This document shows, piece after piece, positions 1 through 9,722 of a stretch of 64,000 bases of DNA (within the stretch, counting starts at the first letter, position 1; every line of letters starts with the position of its first letter). The notes below the pieces were generated by a model that made no database searches, was not told the DNA's origin, and saw only the letters and a program-made list of their open reading frames with translations. Position numbers and translations under genes: made by a program. The stretch is from Pseudomonas fluorescens (lineage in GTDB: Bacteria > Pseudomonadota > Gammaproteobacteria > Pseudomonadales > Pseudomonadaceae), in assembly GCF_000802965.1 (NCBI RefSeq), contig NZ_JSAK01000014.1:62001-126000 (forward strand), read 5' to 3'.

Positions 1-938
1 TGTTCTGTCAGGGGACGCACGCGCACACCCTGTTCGAGCTGCGCCAGGTGCGCCGCATCGCCAATGCCGAAACCGATCTGGGTGACCGCCATCGCGGCAA
101 TCGCCGTGGCGGTGCGCAAGGTTTGTTCAGGCGTATCGGCGCTGAGCAAACCGTGGAGCATGCCCGCCAGCAACGAGTCGCCCGCGCCCACCGTACTGGC
201 GACACTGACCCTGGGCGGCGTGGCATGCAGCGCCGAGCCGACGCTGAACCAGTTCACGCCGTCGGCACCGTGGGAAATCACCACGTGTTCGATCCCTTGC
301 GCGTGCAAACGGCTCGCCGCTTCGGCTTGTGCGTTAACGGAAACCACTTCGCAATCGAGCACTTCCGCCAGCTCTTCGGTGTTGGGTTTGATCAGCCACG
401 GGCCGGCCTTGAGCGCGGCCCGTAGCGCATCGCCGCTGGTGTCCAGGGCCACTTTCAAACCGAGCTTTTTCAAGCGCAGGATCAACGCCTGCAACCACTG
501 CGGGCTGATGCCTTGCGGCAGGCTGCCAGCGACAACGACGGCGTCATGTCCCGGCGCAATCTGATCGAGACGATCAAGCAAGGCCTGCTGCGCCGCCGCA
601 CTGACCAGCGGCCCCGGACCATTGAGGTCAGTGATACGCCCATCGCTTTCAGCGAGTTTGATGTTGCTACGGGTCTCGCCGGGAACACGAATGAACGCAT
701 CGACAAAGCCGCGTTTGGCGAACAGCGTTTCGAACGCTTGCGGATTGTCTTCACCAAGGAAACCGCTGACGGTCAGTTGATGCCCAAGGTCCGCCAGCAC
801 CTGCGCCACGTTCACGCCTTTGCCGGCGGCGTGGGTGTGCATCACGTCGCTGCGGTTGACCTGACCGGGCTCGAGGCGCGGCAACTGCACGGTGAGGTCC
901 AGTGCCGGGTTGAGGGTCAGGGTTAAGATCTTGGCCAT
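1..938 (-). CDS. fruK: 1-phosphofructokinase (3' end cut by window edge)
   Basis: Phosphorylates fructose 1-phosphate to fructose 1,6-bisphosphate with ATP, after PTS import of fructose. The frame is open for 312 codons and runs off the left edge; family members are about 313 residues, so only the last residue or stop is missing. It begins MAKILTLTLNPALDLTV, the usual PfkB-family N-terminus, has the glycine-rich AAGKGVNVA segment, and near the C-terminus the VGAGDSLLAGML motif, whose Asp is the PfkB catalytic base. The ATG shares one base with the fruB stop (TAATG), so the two genes are probably translationally coupled. Confidence 0.95.
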   Translation of the reverse strand, partial: MAKILTLTLNPALDLTVQLPRLEPGQVNRSDVMHTHAAGKGVNVAQVLADLGHQLTVSGFLGEDNPQAFETLFAKRGFVDAFIRVPGETRSNIKLAESDGRITDLNGPGPLVSAAAQQALLDRLDQIAPGHDAVVVAGSLPQGISPQWLQALILRLKKLGLKVALDTSGDALRAALKAGPWLIKPNTEELAEVLDCEVVSVNAQAEAASRLHAQGIEHVVISHGADGVNWFSVGSALHATPPRVSVASTVGAGDSLLAGMLHGLLSADTPEQTLRTATAIAAMAVTQIGFGIGDAAHLAQLEQGVRVRPLTE

Positions 939-3799
939 TACAGGGCCTCCACTAATGCGCGCACTTCGTTGGCGCTGCCCACGGCCAGAGCCTGTTGGGC
1001 AAGGGTTTGAGCCTGGGCCAGGCTGAGTTCGCGAATCCGCGCCTTGACCTCGGCGATGCTGCGCCCGCCGACGCTCAGCTCATCCACACCGAGCCCGACC
1101 AGCACCGGCACCGCCAGCGGATCGGCCGCCAACTCACCGCACACGCCGACCCACTTGCCATGGGCATGGGCCGCGCGCACGGTGATGTCGATCAGTTGCA
1201 GCACCGCCGGATGCAAACCGTCGGCCTGCGCCGACAGGGTCGGATGACCACGGTCGATGGCCAGGGTGTATTGGGTCAGGTCGTTGGTGCCGACGCTGAA
1301 GAAGTCGACTTCCTTGGCCAGGACCGGCGCCAGCAAGGCCGCCGACGGCACTTCGATCATGATCCCCAGTTGCAGGTCCGCGACCGGGATTTCCAGGCGC
1401 AGGCGTTCGGTCATGTCCCGCGCCTGACGCCACTCATCGACGCTGCCGACCATCGGGAACATGATCCGCAGCGGACGGTTGTCGGCGGCGCGCAGCAAGG
1501 CGCGAATCTGCGCTTCCATGATCTGCGGCCGCTGCAAGGTCAGGCGAATGCCGCGCACACCGAGGAACGGGTTTTCTTCCTTGGCGATCGGCCAATACGG
1601 CAGCGGTTTGTCACCGCCAACATCAAGGGTACGCACCACCAGCGGTCGCCCGGCCAAGCCATCGAGGACACGACGGTATTCAGCTTCCTGGGTCGCCTCG
1701 TCCGGCGCTTGTGGGTGAGCCATGAAAATCAGTTCAGTACGCAGCAAGCCGATGCCTTCGGCACCCTGCTCCACCGCAGCGGTCACACCGGCGCTTTCAC
1801 CGATGTTGGCGAACACTTCGACGGCATGACCGTCAGTGGTCAATGCCGGTTGATGACGTTGCTCGGCGGCCGCCTTCAAGCGTTGTTCGCGGGTGTCGCG
1901 CTCTTGCGTGGCACGCTGCAAGGTCGCCGCGTCGGCGTCCACATGCAAACGCCCGCGCTGACCATCGATCAACAGCGGCGTACCTGGTGCCAACAGCAAC
2001 ACCGCCGGACCGGCACCAACCAGCGCCGGAATGCCCAAGGCCCGCGCAACAATGGCGCTGTGTGCTGTGGCGCCGCCACGGGCAGTGAGAATGCCGGCGA
2101 CACGCGCCGGATCGAGACGTGCCACGTCGGACGGACCGACTTCGTCCATCACCAGAATGTACGGCTGCTCCGGCTCACTCGGGGTTTCGACACCGCTGAG
2201 TTGCGCCAGCACCCGACGGCCAATGTCGCGCAAGTCAGCGGCGCGCTCGGCGAGCAAGGCGTCCTGCAACGATTCCTGTTGCCGCGCTGCGGCTTCAATC
2301 ACCGACATCCACGCCGCTTCCGCGCTCTCGCCTTGTTTGAGGCGGGTGTCGACTTCATCGGTCAATTCCGGGTCGTCGAGCATTTCCTGGTGGGTGACGA
2401 AAATCTCGCGAATGGCCTTGGCCTTGCTGCGTTCGATCAAACCGCCAATGTCACGCCGCACATCCGCCAGCGCTTGCTTGAGACGCTCGCGCTCGATGGC
2501 GGCCGACTCACCACGCAGCGGGTAATCGATGGTTTGCAGCACTTGAATATGCGCCGGGCCAATGGCGATCCCCGGTGCGGCGGCGATGGCCTGAACCAGG
2601 CTGCCTGATGCCGGCGCGAGCAGCACCGCGGCGACCTCGACAATCTCTTCGCGTTGTTGGCTCACCGCAGGCAACGGCTCGACTTCTTCACCGAGGCCTT
2701 CTTCGATGGCGGCCAATAACGCAGGCAATGCATCGGCGGCGATGCTCGGCTCGGCGATGATTTCCAGCACCTGACCGCGACGAGCGCCAAGGCTGAGCAG
2801 TTTGCTCAAGCTCTTCACCGACACGGCGCTGTCCTGGCCGTCGACGATGCGGATGCGTATTTCGCCTTCAAAACTTTTTGCCAATTGCGCGAGGATTTTC
2901 GCCGGGCGCGCATGCAAACCGTGGGCGTTGGCCAGGGCAATCCGCGCGCTCGGCCAGTCCGCCGGCAACTCACCGCCGAGCACTTCAAGCACCGCGCGGC
3001 AACTGGTGGCGCGACCCAATTCATGGCCGCGCCCTTCAATCAGCAACGCGCACAGGCGTTCGAGCAATGCTTGATGGGCCTCGCCCAGACTGGCCAAACA
3101 GAACAACCCGCTCAGCGGCTGGCCGAGATATCGCAACGGTTTGTCCGGCGTGACGAAGGCCAGGCCCGGACGCTTGACGGTTTGTTCGCTGTGCAGCCAC
3201 CACAACCCATCGCCCAGCGGCAACGCTTCGACTTGCTGCAATACCGCAGAAAAACCGTTGCTCACGCAGTCGGCCTGGCGCAACAAACGTGCACCACGCC
3301 AAACCAGTTCTTCGAAATCTTCAGCGGCAACGCCCAAGCCAATCATCTGCGCATCCAGCGCCAGTTCTTGCGGCGCGCCTTGCAGCAGTTTCAGCAAGGC
3401 CTCGGCGGTACTGGCGCGGCGCAGGGCCTGGCCCAGATCGGTCTCGCCGAGGGCACGGGTCAGCAGTTGCAAGAGGCGCAAGTGCTCATCGGATTTGGCA
3501 GCAATACCTATCGCCAGGTAGACGATCTGGCCGTCGCCCCAATCAACGCCGTCGGGGAATTGCATCAGCCGGACGCCGGTGGAAAACACCTGGTCGCGGG
3601 TTTCCGGTGTACCGTGGGGGATGGCAATACCTTGGCCGAGAAAGGTCGAGCCCTGGGCTTCGCGCGCCTGCAACCCGGCGAGGTAACCGTCGGCCACAAG
3701 ACCGTCGGCGACCAGATGCCCGGCGAGTAATTGCAACGCTGCGGACTTATCCACAGCCGACTGGGCCATGGATATCTGCTCTATGGTGAGCTCGAGCAT
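938..3799 (-). CDS. fruB: Fructose PTS multiphosphoryl transfer protein (EIIA-HPr-EI fusion)
   Basis: Takes phosphate from phosphoenolpyruvate and passes it through its own EI, HPr and EIIA domains to the membrane fructose permease FruA. The 953 residues run: EIIA-Fru domain (about 1-145, phospho-His about 62 in IAIPHGTPE), a linker, HPr (about 285-370, His about 296 in HGLHARPA), then Enzyme I (about 400-953, His about 580 in GGATAHSAIVARALG, plus DVGGDKP and GTNDLTQY signatures). I start it at the ATG at 3799, preceded by AAGGAGAAAGC; an upstream in-frame start at 3913 has no such support. First gene of fruB-fruK(-fruA, outside the window), under the Cra operator at 3936-3951. Confidence 0.96.
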   Translation of the reverse strand: MLELTIEQISMAQSAVDKSAALQLLAGHLVADGLVADGYLAGLQAREAQGSTFLGQGIAIPHGTPETRDQVFSTGVRLMQFPDGVDWGDGQIVYLAIGIAAKSDEHLRLLQLLTRALGETDLGQALRRASTAEALLKLLQGAPQELALDAQMIGLGVAAEDFEELVWRGARLLRQADCVSNGFSAVLQQVEALPLGDGLWWLHSEQTVKRPGLAFVTPDKPLRYLGQPLSGLFCLASLGEAHQALLERLCALLIEGRGHELGRATSCRAVLEVLGGELPADWPSARIALANAHGLHARPAKILAQLAKSFEGEIRIRIVDGQDSAVSVKSLSKLLSLGARRGQVLEIIAEPSIAADALPALLAAIEEGLGEEVEPLPAVSQQREEIVEVAAVLLAPASGSLVQAIAAAPGIAIGPAHIQVLQTIDYPLRGESAAIERERLKQALADVRRDIGGLIERSKAKAIREIFVTHQEMLDDPELTDEVDTRLKQGESAEAAWMSVIEAAARQQESLQDALLAERAADLRDIGRRVLAQLSGVETPSEPEQPYILVMDEVGPSDVARLDPARVAGILTARGGATAHSAIVARALGIPALVGAGPAVLLLAPGTPLLIDGQRGRLHVDADAATLQRATQERDTREQRLKAAAEQRHQPALTTDGHAVEVFANIGESAGVTAAVEQGAEGIGLLRTELIFMAHPQAPDEATQEAEYRRVLDGLAGRPLVVRTLDVGGDKPLPYWPIAKEENPFLGVRGIRLTLQRPQIMEAQIRALLRAADNRPLRIMFPMVGSVDEWRQARDMTERLRLEIPVADLQLGIMIEVPSAALLAPVLAKEVDFFSVGTNDLTQYTLAIDRGHPTLSAQADGLHPAVLQLIDITVRAAHAHGKWVGVCGELAADPLAVPVLVGLGVDELSVGGRSIAEVKARIRELSLAQAQTLAQQALAVGSANEVRALVEAL

Positions 3800-4093
3800 G
3801 CTTTCTCCTTTTTGGCACCGGTTGGCACCAGGTATTGTTTTGAATGATTTCAGCTTAGGCGCTTGTATTGTCACAGTCTTTGTCGGTTTCGCGGCAGAAC
3901 CGGCCAAAGGCACCTTTAACGTAGAAAATACGCTTGCTGAAACGTTTAATCTAGATCGATTGGCACGTTACTCGATAATGTCCCATCCTTGAAGTCCAAC
4001 TTGTCGGATGCGTTGTGACCATGGTCGACTGCCCGAATCGGGTAGGATTGGCGAAAATGTCGAGGCAAGCTCGAGAAAACAAGGAATTGCGGG
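3800..4093. promoter_or_regulatory. Divergent fruB / cra promoter region
   Basis: This 294-bp gene-free stretch separates divergent fruB (bottom) and cra (top) and must hold both promoters. The only element I can identify with confidence is the Cra operator inside it. No terminator or REP sequence is present. Confidence 0.6.
3936..3951. promoter_or_regulatory. Cra (FruR) operator
   Basis: Top strand reads GCTGAAACGTTTAATC. The bottom strand contains TTAAACGTTTCA, the operator I recall for Cra at the P. putida fruB promoter; it also fits the enteric Cra consensus (GCTGAAWCGWTTCR). It lies 137 bp upstream of fruB, beside cra. Cra should repress here until fructose 1-phosphate, the PTS product, releases it. 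Confidence 0.85.
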
Positions 4094-5089
4094 TTGAAAC
4101 TCAGTGATATAGCCCAGTTGGCCGGTGTGTCCGTTACCACCGCCAGCTACGTCATCAATGGCAAGGCCGAACAGCAACGCATCAGCAGCGCCACCGTCGA
4201 GCGCGTGCGCGCGGTGGTCGATCTTCATGGCTTTACGCCTAACCCGCAGGCGGCCGGGCTGCGCAGTCGGCACACCCGCACGCTGGGGTTCATTCTGCCG
4301 GACCTGGAAAACCCCAGTTACGCGCGAATCGCCAAACTGCTGGAACAAGGTGCGCGCGCTCGCGGCTATCAGTTGCTGATCGCCAGCTCCGACGATGCAC
4401 CGGACAGCGAACGGCAATTGCTGCAACTGTTCCGCGCCCGGCGCTGTGATGCGCTGATTGTCGCCAGTTGCCTGCCGCCCGGCGACGACAGCTATCTCCA
4501 ATTGCAGGCCAAGGGCATTCCGATCATCGCCATCGACCGGGTCATGGCGCCCGAGCATTTCTGCTCGGTCATCAGCGACGATCGCGAAGCCAGCCTGCAA
4601 CTGACACGCAGCCTGCTCGAGCCGTTGCCCAAGCAGATCGCCCTGATCGGCGCCCGCCCCGAGTTGAGCATCAGCCAGGAACGGGCCGCCGGGTTCAAAG
4701 AGGCGCTGACCGGGTTCAAAGGCGAAGTGCTGATCGAGCACGGGGAATCATTCAGCCGCGAGTGCGGCAAGCAGTTGATGGAAGAAATGCTACAGCGCTT
4801 GGGGCATTTGCCGGATGCGCTGGTGACCACGTCCTACGTTCTGCTACAGGGCGTGTTCGATGCCTTGCACGACTTCCCGCTGAAATCCCGACCGCTGCGA
4901 CTCGGCACCTTCGGCGACACCCAGTTACTCGACTTCCTGCCGCTGCCGGTCAATGCCATGGCCCAACAACACCAGCTGATTGCCGACAAAGCCCTGGCCC
5001 TGGCGCTGGCCGCCATCGAGCAGTCCGATTATCAACCCGGCGTGCAGGCCATCGCACGGACGTTCAAACAACGTATTCGTCAGGACTGA
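4094..5089 (+). CDS. cra: LacI-family fructose regulator Cra/FruR
   Basis: Transcriptional repressor of the fructose operon. The 331-residue protein opens with a LacI-type helix-turn-helix (KLSDIAQLAGVSVTTASYVI, about 2-21, hinge near 55), followed by a periplasmic-binding-protein-like effector domain (TLGFILPDLENPSYARIAKL onward). The start is TTG at 4094, preceded by AAGGAATTGCGGG; no better ATG exists upstream of the helix-turn-helix. Divergent position from fruBK with the operator between them supports the Cra assignment over other LacI proteins. A tatD-family gene follows 3 bp after the stop. Confidence 0.93.
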   Translation: MKLSDIAQLAGVSVTTASYVINGKAEQQRISSATVERVRAVVDLHGFTPNPQAAGLRSRHTRTLGFILPDLENPSYARIAKLLEQGARARGYQLLIASSDDAPDSERQLLQLFRARRCDALIVASCLPPGDDSYLQLQAKGIPIIAIDRVMAPEHFCSVISDDREASLQLTRSLLEPLPKQIALIGARPELSISQERAAGFKEALTGFKGEVLIEHGESFSRECGKQLMEEMLQRLGHLPDALVTTSYVLLQGVFDALHDFPLKSRPLRLGTFGDTQLLDFLPLPVNAMAQQHQLIADKALALALAAIEQSDYQPGVQAIARTFKQRIRQD

Positions 5090-5092
5090 GCC

Positions 5093-5869
5093 ATGGACCT
5101 GATCGACACCCACACGCACCTGGACTTCCCCGACTTCGACGCGGATCGTCAGGCGCTGATGGCCGAAAGCCGGGTCCTCGGGGTGCGGCGAATGGTGGTG
5201 CTGGGGGTTTATCAGGGCAATTGGCAGCGGGTCTGGGAGCTGGTGCAAAGCGATTCCGACCTGCATGCGGCCTTCGGTTTGCATCCGGTGTATCTGGACG
5301 ATCATCGTCCGGAAGATTTAACCGAACTCGCTGATTGGCTAAGCCGTTTGGCCGGTCACCGACAGTTGTGCGCGGTGGGCGAGATCGGCCTGGATTACTT
5401 CATCGAAACACTGGACCGCGATCGCCAGCAAGCGTTGTTCGACGCACAACTGCAACTGGCGGCGGACTTCAATTTACCGGCGTTGATCCATGTGCGGCGC
5501 AGCCATGCGGCGGTGATTGCCACGCTCAAACGCTTCAAATTGAAACGAGCCGGCATCATCCACGCCTTCGCTGGCAGCAAGGAAGAAGCCCGCGAGTACA
5601 TCAAGCTCGGGTTCAAACTCGGCCTCGGCGGCGCCGCGACCTGGCCACAAGCGCTGCGTATGCACCGCGTCCTCGCCGAGCTGCCGCTGGATTCAGTGGT
5701 CCTGGAAACCGACTCACCGGACATGGCGCCCGCCATGTTCCCAGGTCAACGCAACAGCCCCGCGCACTTGCCGGCGATCTGCGCGGCACTGGCCGCCATC
5801 ATGGCGATCAGCCCCGAGCAACTGGCTACCAACAGCACCGCCAATGCCTGTGAGCTGTTCAACTGGTAA
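5093..5869 (+). CDS. TatD-family metal-dependent hydrolase
   Basis: A 258-residue amidohydrolase-fold protein of the TatD/YjjV type, predicted to be a divalent-metal nuclease or phosphoesterase. Visible metal-ligand motifs: DTHTHLDF (HxH at 7/9), GEIGLDYF (Glu), the LIHVRR and IIHAFAG histidines, and LETDSPD near the C-terminus. The ATG lies 3 bp after the cra stop, so the two are co-transcribed. This cra-tatD pairing suggests a YjjV-like paralogue rather than the TatD linked to the Tat export genes. The physiological substrate is not known. Confidence 0.88.
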   Translation: MDLIDTHTHLDFPDFDADRQALMAESRVLGVRRMVVLGVYQGNWQRVWELVQSDSDLHAAFGLHPVYLDDHRPEDLTELADWLSRLAGHRQLCAVGEIGLDYFIETLDRDRQQALFDAQLQLAADFNLPALIHVRRSHAAVIATLKRFKLKRAGIIHAFAGSKEEAREYIKLGFKLGLGGAATWPQALRMHRVLAELPLDSVVLETDSPDMAPAMFPGQRNSPAHLPAICAALAAIMAISPEQLATNSTANACELFNW

Positions 5870-5887
5870 CAGACAAACCAAAACAAT

Positions 5888-5977
5888 TGTGGGAGCGAGC
5901 CTGCTCGCGATAGCGGAGTGTCAGTCGACATAATTCTCGACTGTTAATCCGTCATCGCGAGCAGGCTCGCTCCCACA
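5888..5977. repeat. REPIN, type A (GTGGGAGCGAGCCTGCTCGC)
   Basis: Two inverted copies of TGTGGGAGCGAGCCTGCTCG face each other across about 40 bp. This is a typical Pseudomonas REP doublet in the gap between convergent tatD-like and chemoreceptor genes. The same type recurs at 59848-59909. Confidence 0.9.
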
Positions 5978-5993
5978 GGGGGCACAGTGTTCG

Positions 5994-8024
5994 TTAGACC
6001 CGGAACGCGCTGATCAACTGCTTCAACTCCACCACCTGAGCCGACAACGCACGGCTGGCGTCCTCGGTCTGGTGCGCACCTTCGGCGGTGCGCTCGCCGG
6101 CGCGGTTGATCTCGACGATGTTCTGATCGATGTCGTGGGCCACGGCGGTTTGCTGCTCCACGGCGGCGGCGATCTGTTGGTTCTGATCGACGATCATGCC
6201 CACGGCGCCAAGGATGTTTTCCAGTGCCAGTTGGACTTTTTCCGACTGCCCCACGGTGCCATTCGCCATTTCGTGGCTGACGCCCATCGCCTTCACCGCT
6301 GCGCCAACACCGCCGTGGAGCTTGGCGATCATCTGCTCGATTTCTTCGGTTGATTGCTGAGTGCGCTTGGCCAGGGTCCGGACCTCGTCCGCCACCACCG
6401 CGAAACCACGCCCCTGTTCACCGGCGCGGGCCGCTTCGATTGCAGCGTTGAGCGCCAACAGATTGGTCTGTTCGGCAATGCTCTTGATCACTTCCAGCAC
6501 GCGGCTGATGGACTGGCTGTCGCTGGCCAGTTGATTGATGACCAGCACCGATTGATCAATCTCGTTGGCCAATGCCGCGATGCTGCCCTGCTGGGACTGC
6601 ACCAGTCCCCGACCGCTGACGGTCTCGTCGTTGACACTGTGGGCGCTGCTGACCGCCGCAGCGGCACTGCGTGCGACCTCCAGTGAAGTGGCGGACATCT
6701 GGTTCATCGCCGTCGCGACCTGCTCGATCTGCGTGCGTTGCCCGGCCACTGCCTGATTGCTTTGCGCCGAGACATGTTCCACTTGCCCGGCCTGACGCTC
6801 GACCTCGCTGACGGTCTGTCCCACGCGCTCGATCAGGTCATGGATTTTTTTCACCGTGCCGTTGAACACCTCGCCCAACTCGCCCAACTCATCGCGGCTA
6901 TTGGCGCTGAAGGTTACGGTCATGTCGCCGGCCGCCACTTTGTCCATCACCCCGCCAAGACGTTTGAGGGTGGTGCGGGTCGAGGCGTAGAAGCCGCCGT
7001 AGAGATAAAAAATCAACACAAACACCACCGACAGCGCCACGGCCTGCAAGACCATGTGCGTGCGGTTCTGCTCCAGACGCTGCTGCAACTGGGTGCCGAG
7101 AAATTTCAGGGTGGCTTCGTTGAGTTGGTAGGTCTGGTCCATCAGGCCCGTGACCTGATCGTAAAAGCCCTGCCATGGCCTATCGAGGGTGTCAGCCATC
7201 ACCACTTGTTCTTCGAACAATTCACTGGCTTTCTTCAACGACGCCCGGCTGCTATCAGCCTTGGCGGCAAGCGTTTCCCGTGCGGCAGAGCTGGAGCCCA
7301 GCGCATCCTGCAGTTTCACCCCGTATTCGCCCTGCAGCTTTTCGATCTGTGCCAACAACTCATCGAAACGCGTGCTCGATGACGAATTGATAAAGCCCTG
7401 CCCCAAGGAAAAAGAGCCCATCGCCCGGCCTTCGCCCAGCAGCTGAGTGACCGGCGGGGTGACATTGGTGATCAGTTCGCTCAGCTGGCGCATGTCGCTT
7501 TGCGTATCACGACTGAGGCCGGCCTGACTGGCAATGATCTGGCTGAACACCTGCGCGCTGCCGAGCAACTTGCCGATCATGCCGCTTTTGCTTTGCAGCG
7601 AGCTTTCGGCTTGCTGAGCCTTGAAGGCGGCGATCATTTCATCGCGCTTGGCATCGAAGACCGCAATCTGTTCTGGGTCGGTGCTCATCGCCGTCGACCC
7701 TTGCATACGGCTCAGCACACTTTGCCCCAAAGTATTGATCTGTGACTCGACATTCCCGGCCTTGCCGGATTGACCGAGGGAGACGTTGATCTGCACCAGG
7801 TTGTTCAGGGTTTCCAGATCGCGCCGCAACGTCAGGCTGCTGCCCAACAGGTCCAGGCTCTGGAGTTCAACCCGGGTGCCCTGGAATTCGCGATAGGAAT
7901 CACGCACCAGGTAGAAGTTGGTCACCAGCATCGGCACCAGAAACAGTACGCTGATCAGGCTGAACTTCATGCCGAAGCTCAGGCGATTCATCAGTGCGAC
8001 GGCGGGATAGAGCAAGCTCTTCAC
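5994..8024 (-). CDS. Methyl-accepting chemotaxis protein with large periplasmic sensor
   Basis: A 676-residue inner-membrane chemoreceptor: membrane segment about 19-40, a roughly 280-residue mainly helical periplasmic domain, a second membrane segment about 323-348, HAMP (about 350-400) and a cytoplasmic signalling domain with the canonical hairpin [18 protein letters not shown]. It lacks a recognisable NWETF-type C-terminal pentapeptide. The start is GTG at 8024, preceded by AAGGGAGACTTCCA. Its place beside ampE-ampD matches, by memory of gene order, P. aeruginosa PA4520. I do not recognise the sensor family, so no ligand is proposed. Confidence 0.93.
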   Translation of the reverse strand: MKSLLYPAVALMNRLSFGMKFSLISVLFLVPMLVTNFYLVRDSYREFQGTRVELQSLDLLGSSLTLRRDLETLNNLVQINVSLGQSGKAGNVESQINTLGQSVLSRMQGSTAMSTDPEQIAVFDAKRDEMIAAFKAQQAESSLQSKSGMIGKLLGSAQVFSQIIASQAGLSRDTQSDMRQLSELITNVTPPVTQLLGEGRAMGSFSLGQGFINSSSSTRFDELLAQIEKLQGEYGVKLQDALGSSSAARETLAAKADSSRASLKKASELFEEQVVMADTLDRPWQGFYDQVTGLMDQTYQLNEATLKFLGTQLQQRLEQNRTHMVLQAVALSVVFVLIFYLYGGFYASTRTTLKRLGGVMDKVAAGDMTVTFSANSRDELGELGEVFNGTVKKIHDLIERVGQTVSEVERQAGQVEHVSAQSNQAVAGQRTQIEQVATAMNQMSATSLEVARSAAAAVSSAHSVNDETVSGRGLVQSQQGSIAALANEIDQSVLVINQLASDSQSISRVLEVIKSIAEQTNLLALNAAIEAARAGEQGRGFAVVADEVRTLAKRTQQSTEEIEQMIAKLHGGVGAAVKAMGVSHEMANGTVGQSEKVQLALENILGAVGMIVDQNQQIAAAVEQQTAVAHDIDQNIVEINRAGERTAEGAHQTEDASRALSAQVVELKQLISAFRV

Positions 8025-8150
8025 TGGAAGTCTCCCTTGGATTTCTTATTTTTATTGGCAGGCGCAGACCGACAGCAGATAGCCACTATTGGGCGCTGTC
8101 TCTGTATAACTTAAATCGGCGGGAAGTTTTGTAACTTAAGGTTAATGGCA

Positions 8151-8248
8151 AAAAGATCGCAGCCTCCGGCAGCTCCTACAGGGGTGCGTGCATCCGATTA
8201 TCGGTAGTACGCGATCCATGTAGGAGCTGCCGCAGGCTGCGATCTTTT
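8151..8248. repeat. REPIN, type B (GTAGGAGCTGCCGCAGGCTGCGATC)
   Basis: Inverted pair of a REP reading AAAAGATCGCAGCCTCCGGC on the left and the complement of the same family on the right, lying between the chemoreceptor promoter side and the ampE stop. The same family occurs at 41869, 45902, 57726 (single) and 61161. Confidence 0.9.
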
Positions 8249-8264
8249 GATTTTTAATCCCGGA

Positions 8265-9101
8265 TCAGGGCATCACGGTCCACAACGCAAAACCCGCATA
8301 CCAGAGCACTGCCGCCCGCAGCAGCAACTCCCAGATCCGGTCAAGGTTGTTGATGCCTTCAGGCCCGACCACCGGAGCCGGAATTTCACCGGCCACCAGT
8401 CCGGCCTTCTCGATCAATTGGGCCGCGCTGATGTTCCAGTTCAACAATTCGTGCAACATCACCCGACTGACCGCGACGAAATTACCCACCAGGGCAAAAC
8501 TGGCCGCCAGCAGGCGTACCGGCAGCCAGTCGAAGGCATGGCGCAATTGTCCTGCGCGCTCGACCACAGTCGGATTTTGCCCGTGTTCTTCGGCCAGGGC
8601 CAGCAGTCGATAGGCCAGCGCCGCGACCGGTCCCAACAGGAAATACCAGAAAATCACCGCAAAAAAGCTCTGGTAAGCCTCCCACAACAGATGAGCTTCG
8701 ACCCGTTCCAGCAGTTGCTCGCCACTGTCGGCGCAGATGTCGAGGTCACGCTTGGCGACATGGGCCGCAGCTTGCAGGTCTTCGCGACGCCAGGCATCGC
8801 GAAAAGGCCCGAGACCGCCCAGCAGGTCACCGCGTCCCAGGCTGTAAATCACCACCAGCAGGTGCACCGGCAACGCCAACAAACCGTAGGCCACCGGATC
8901 CAGGACCACCAACAGCAAGCCCAGCAACGCCACGGGCAACAACACCATCACGACCAGAACCAGCCACGGACGCTTCGTCAGACGCGGGCTGGATTCAAGC
9001 TTGTGCAACTCGCGCACCCAACCGCCATCACGTTGAATCTGGTGGCGCAGGGCCGAGAATTTCTCGATCCACACCGCCAACAGCAACACCAGAAAACTCA
9101 T
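8265..9101 (-). CDS. ampE: AmpE inner-membrane protein
   Basis: Membrane protein encoded with AmpD and linked to beta-lactamase induction and peptidoglycan recycling; its biochemical role is unclear in the literature. The 278 residues show a first membrane segment (SFLVLLLAVWIEKF), a strong central pair (WLVLVVMVLLPVALLGLLLVV and AYGLLALPVHLLVVIYSLG), and later segments near AVIFWYFLLGPVAALAY and the C-terminus, as in the AmpE/CobD-like family. Its ATG overlaps the ampD stop by 4 bp (ATGA), so the pair forms one operon. Confidence 0.92.
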   Translation of the reverse strand: MSFLVLLLAVWIEKFSALRHQIQRDGGWVRELHKLESSPRLTKRPWLVLVVMVLLPVALLGLLLVVLDPVAYGLLALPVHLLVVIYSLGRGDLLGGLGPFRDAWRREDLQAAAHVAKRDLDICADSGEQLLERVEAHLLWEAYQSFFAVIFWYFLLGPVAALAYRLLALAEEHGQNPTVVERAGQLRHAFDWLPVRLLAASFALVGNFVAVSRVMLHELLNWNISAAQLIEKAGLVAGEIPAPVVGPEGINNLDRIWELLLRAAVLWYAGFALWTVMP

Positions 9102-9658
9102 TGTCCTTCCTCTCGTAGCAGGGCCGTGCGATAGCGTGCCCAGTCGAACGCAGGGCCCGGATCGGTCTTGCGCCCGGGCGCGATGTCGCTGTGCCCGCAG
9201 ATGCGCTGTGCGGTGATGGCCGGAAAGGTGTTTTGCAGCTGCCGGGTCAACACCGTCAATGCGTCATATTGAGCATCGGTGAACGGCAGATCATCCGTGC
9301 CTTCCAACTCGATGCCCACGGAAAAATCGTTACAGGTTTCCCGTCCCTCGAAAATCGAAACACCGGCGTGCCAGGCGCGCTCCAGGCAAGAGACAAACTG
9401 AGTGACGGTGCCGTCACGCTCAATCAGAAAATGCGCAGACACCCGCAGATCGGCAATCCCCTCAAAGTACGGGTGTTCCGTGACATCCAGGCGATTCTGG
9501 AAAAACTCCTGCACCTTGCCTGTGGCGAACTGCGCCGGCGGCAGGCTGATGTTGTGGATCACCAGCAGGGAGATTTCGCCCGAGGGGCGCGCATTGAAGT
9601 TGGGCGAGGGGCATAAATGCACGTCCTGACACCAACCGCTTGCGGGGTCCAACTGCAT
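9098..9658 (-). CDS. ampD: 1,6-anhydro-N-acetylmuramyl-L-alanine amidase AmpD
   Basis: Cytoplasmic zinc amidase that removes the peptide from anhydro-muropeptides during cell-wall recycling, lowering the inducer of AmpR-controlled beta-lactamase. The 186 residues carry the expected zinc ligands: His35 (LLVIHNISLP), His156 (CGHSDIAPG) and Asp166 (KTDPG), plus the Arg/Lys region of the amidase_2 fold. I choose the ATG at 9658 with GAAGGAATTTGT upstream; a longer frame to 9718 is unlikely given the usual length of about 187. No ampC or ampR is nearby. Confidence 0.95.
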   Translation of the reverse strand: MQLDPASGWCQDVHLCPSPNFNARPSGEISLLVIHNISLPPAQFATGKVQEFFQNRLDVTEHPYFEGIADLRVSAHFLIERDGTVTQFVSCLERAWHAGVSIFEGRETCNDFSVGIELEGTDDLPFTDAQYDALTVLTRQLQNTFPAITAQRICGHSDIAPGRKTDPGPAFDWARYRTALLREEGQ

Positions 9659-9722
9659 ACAAATTCCTTCAACGACGACTGTGTTGGTGCCCAGTATGCC
9701 GCGATAGACCCTCGGCATGCGA

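Noticed and set aside
9098..9718. ampC/ampR beta-lactamase locus near ampDE
   Set aside because: No beta-lactamase or LysR-type AmpR gene is found in the neighbourhood.
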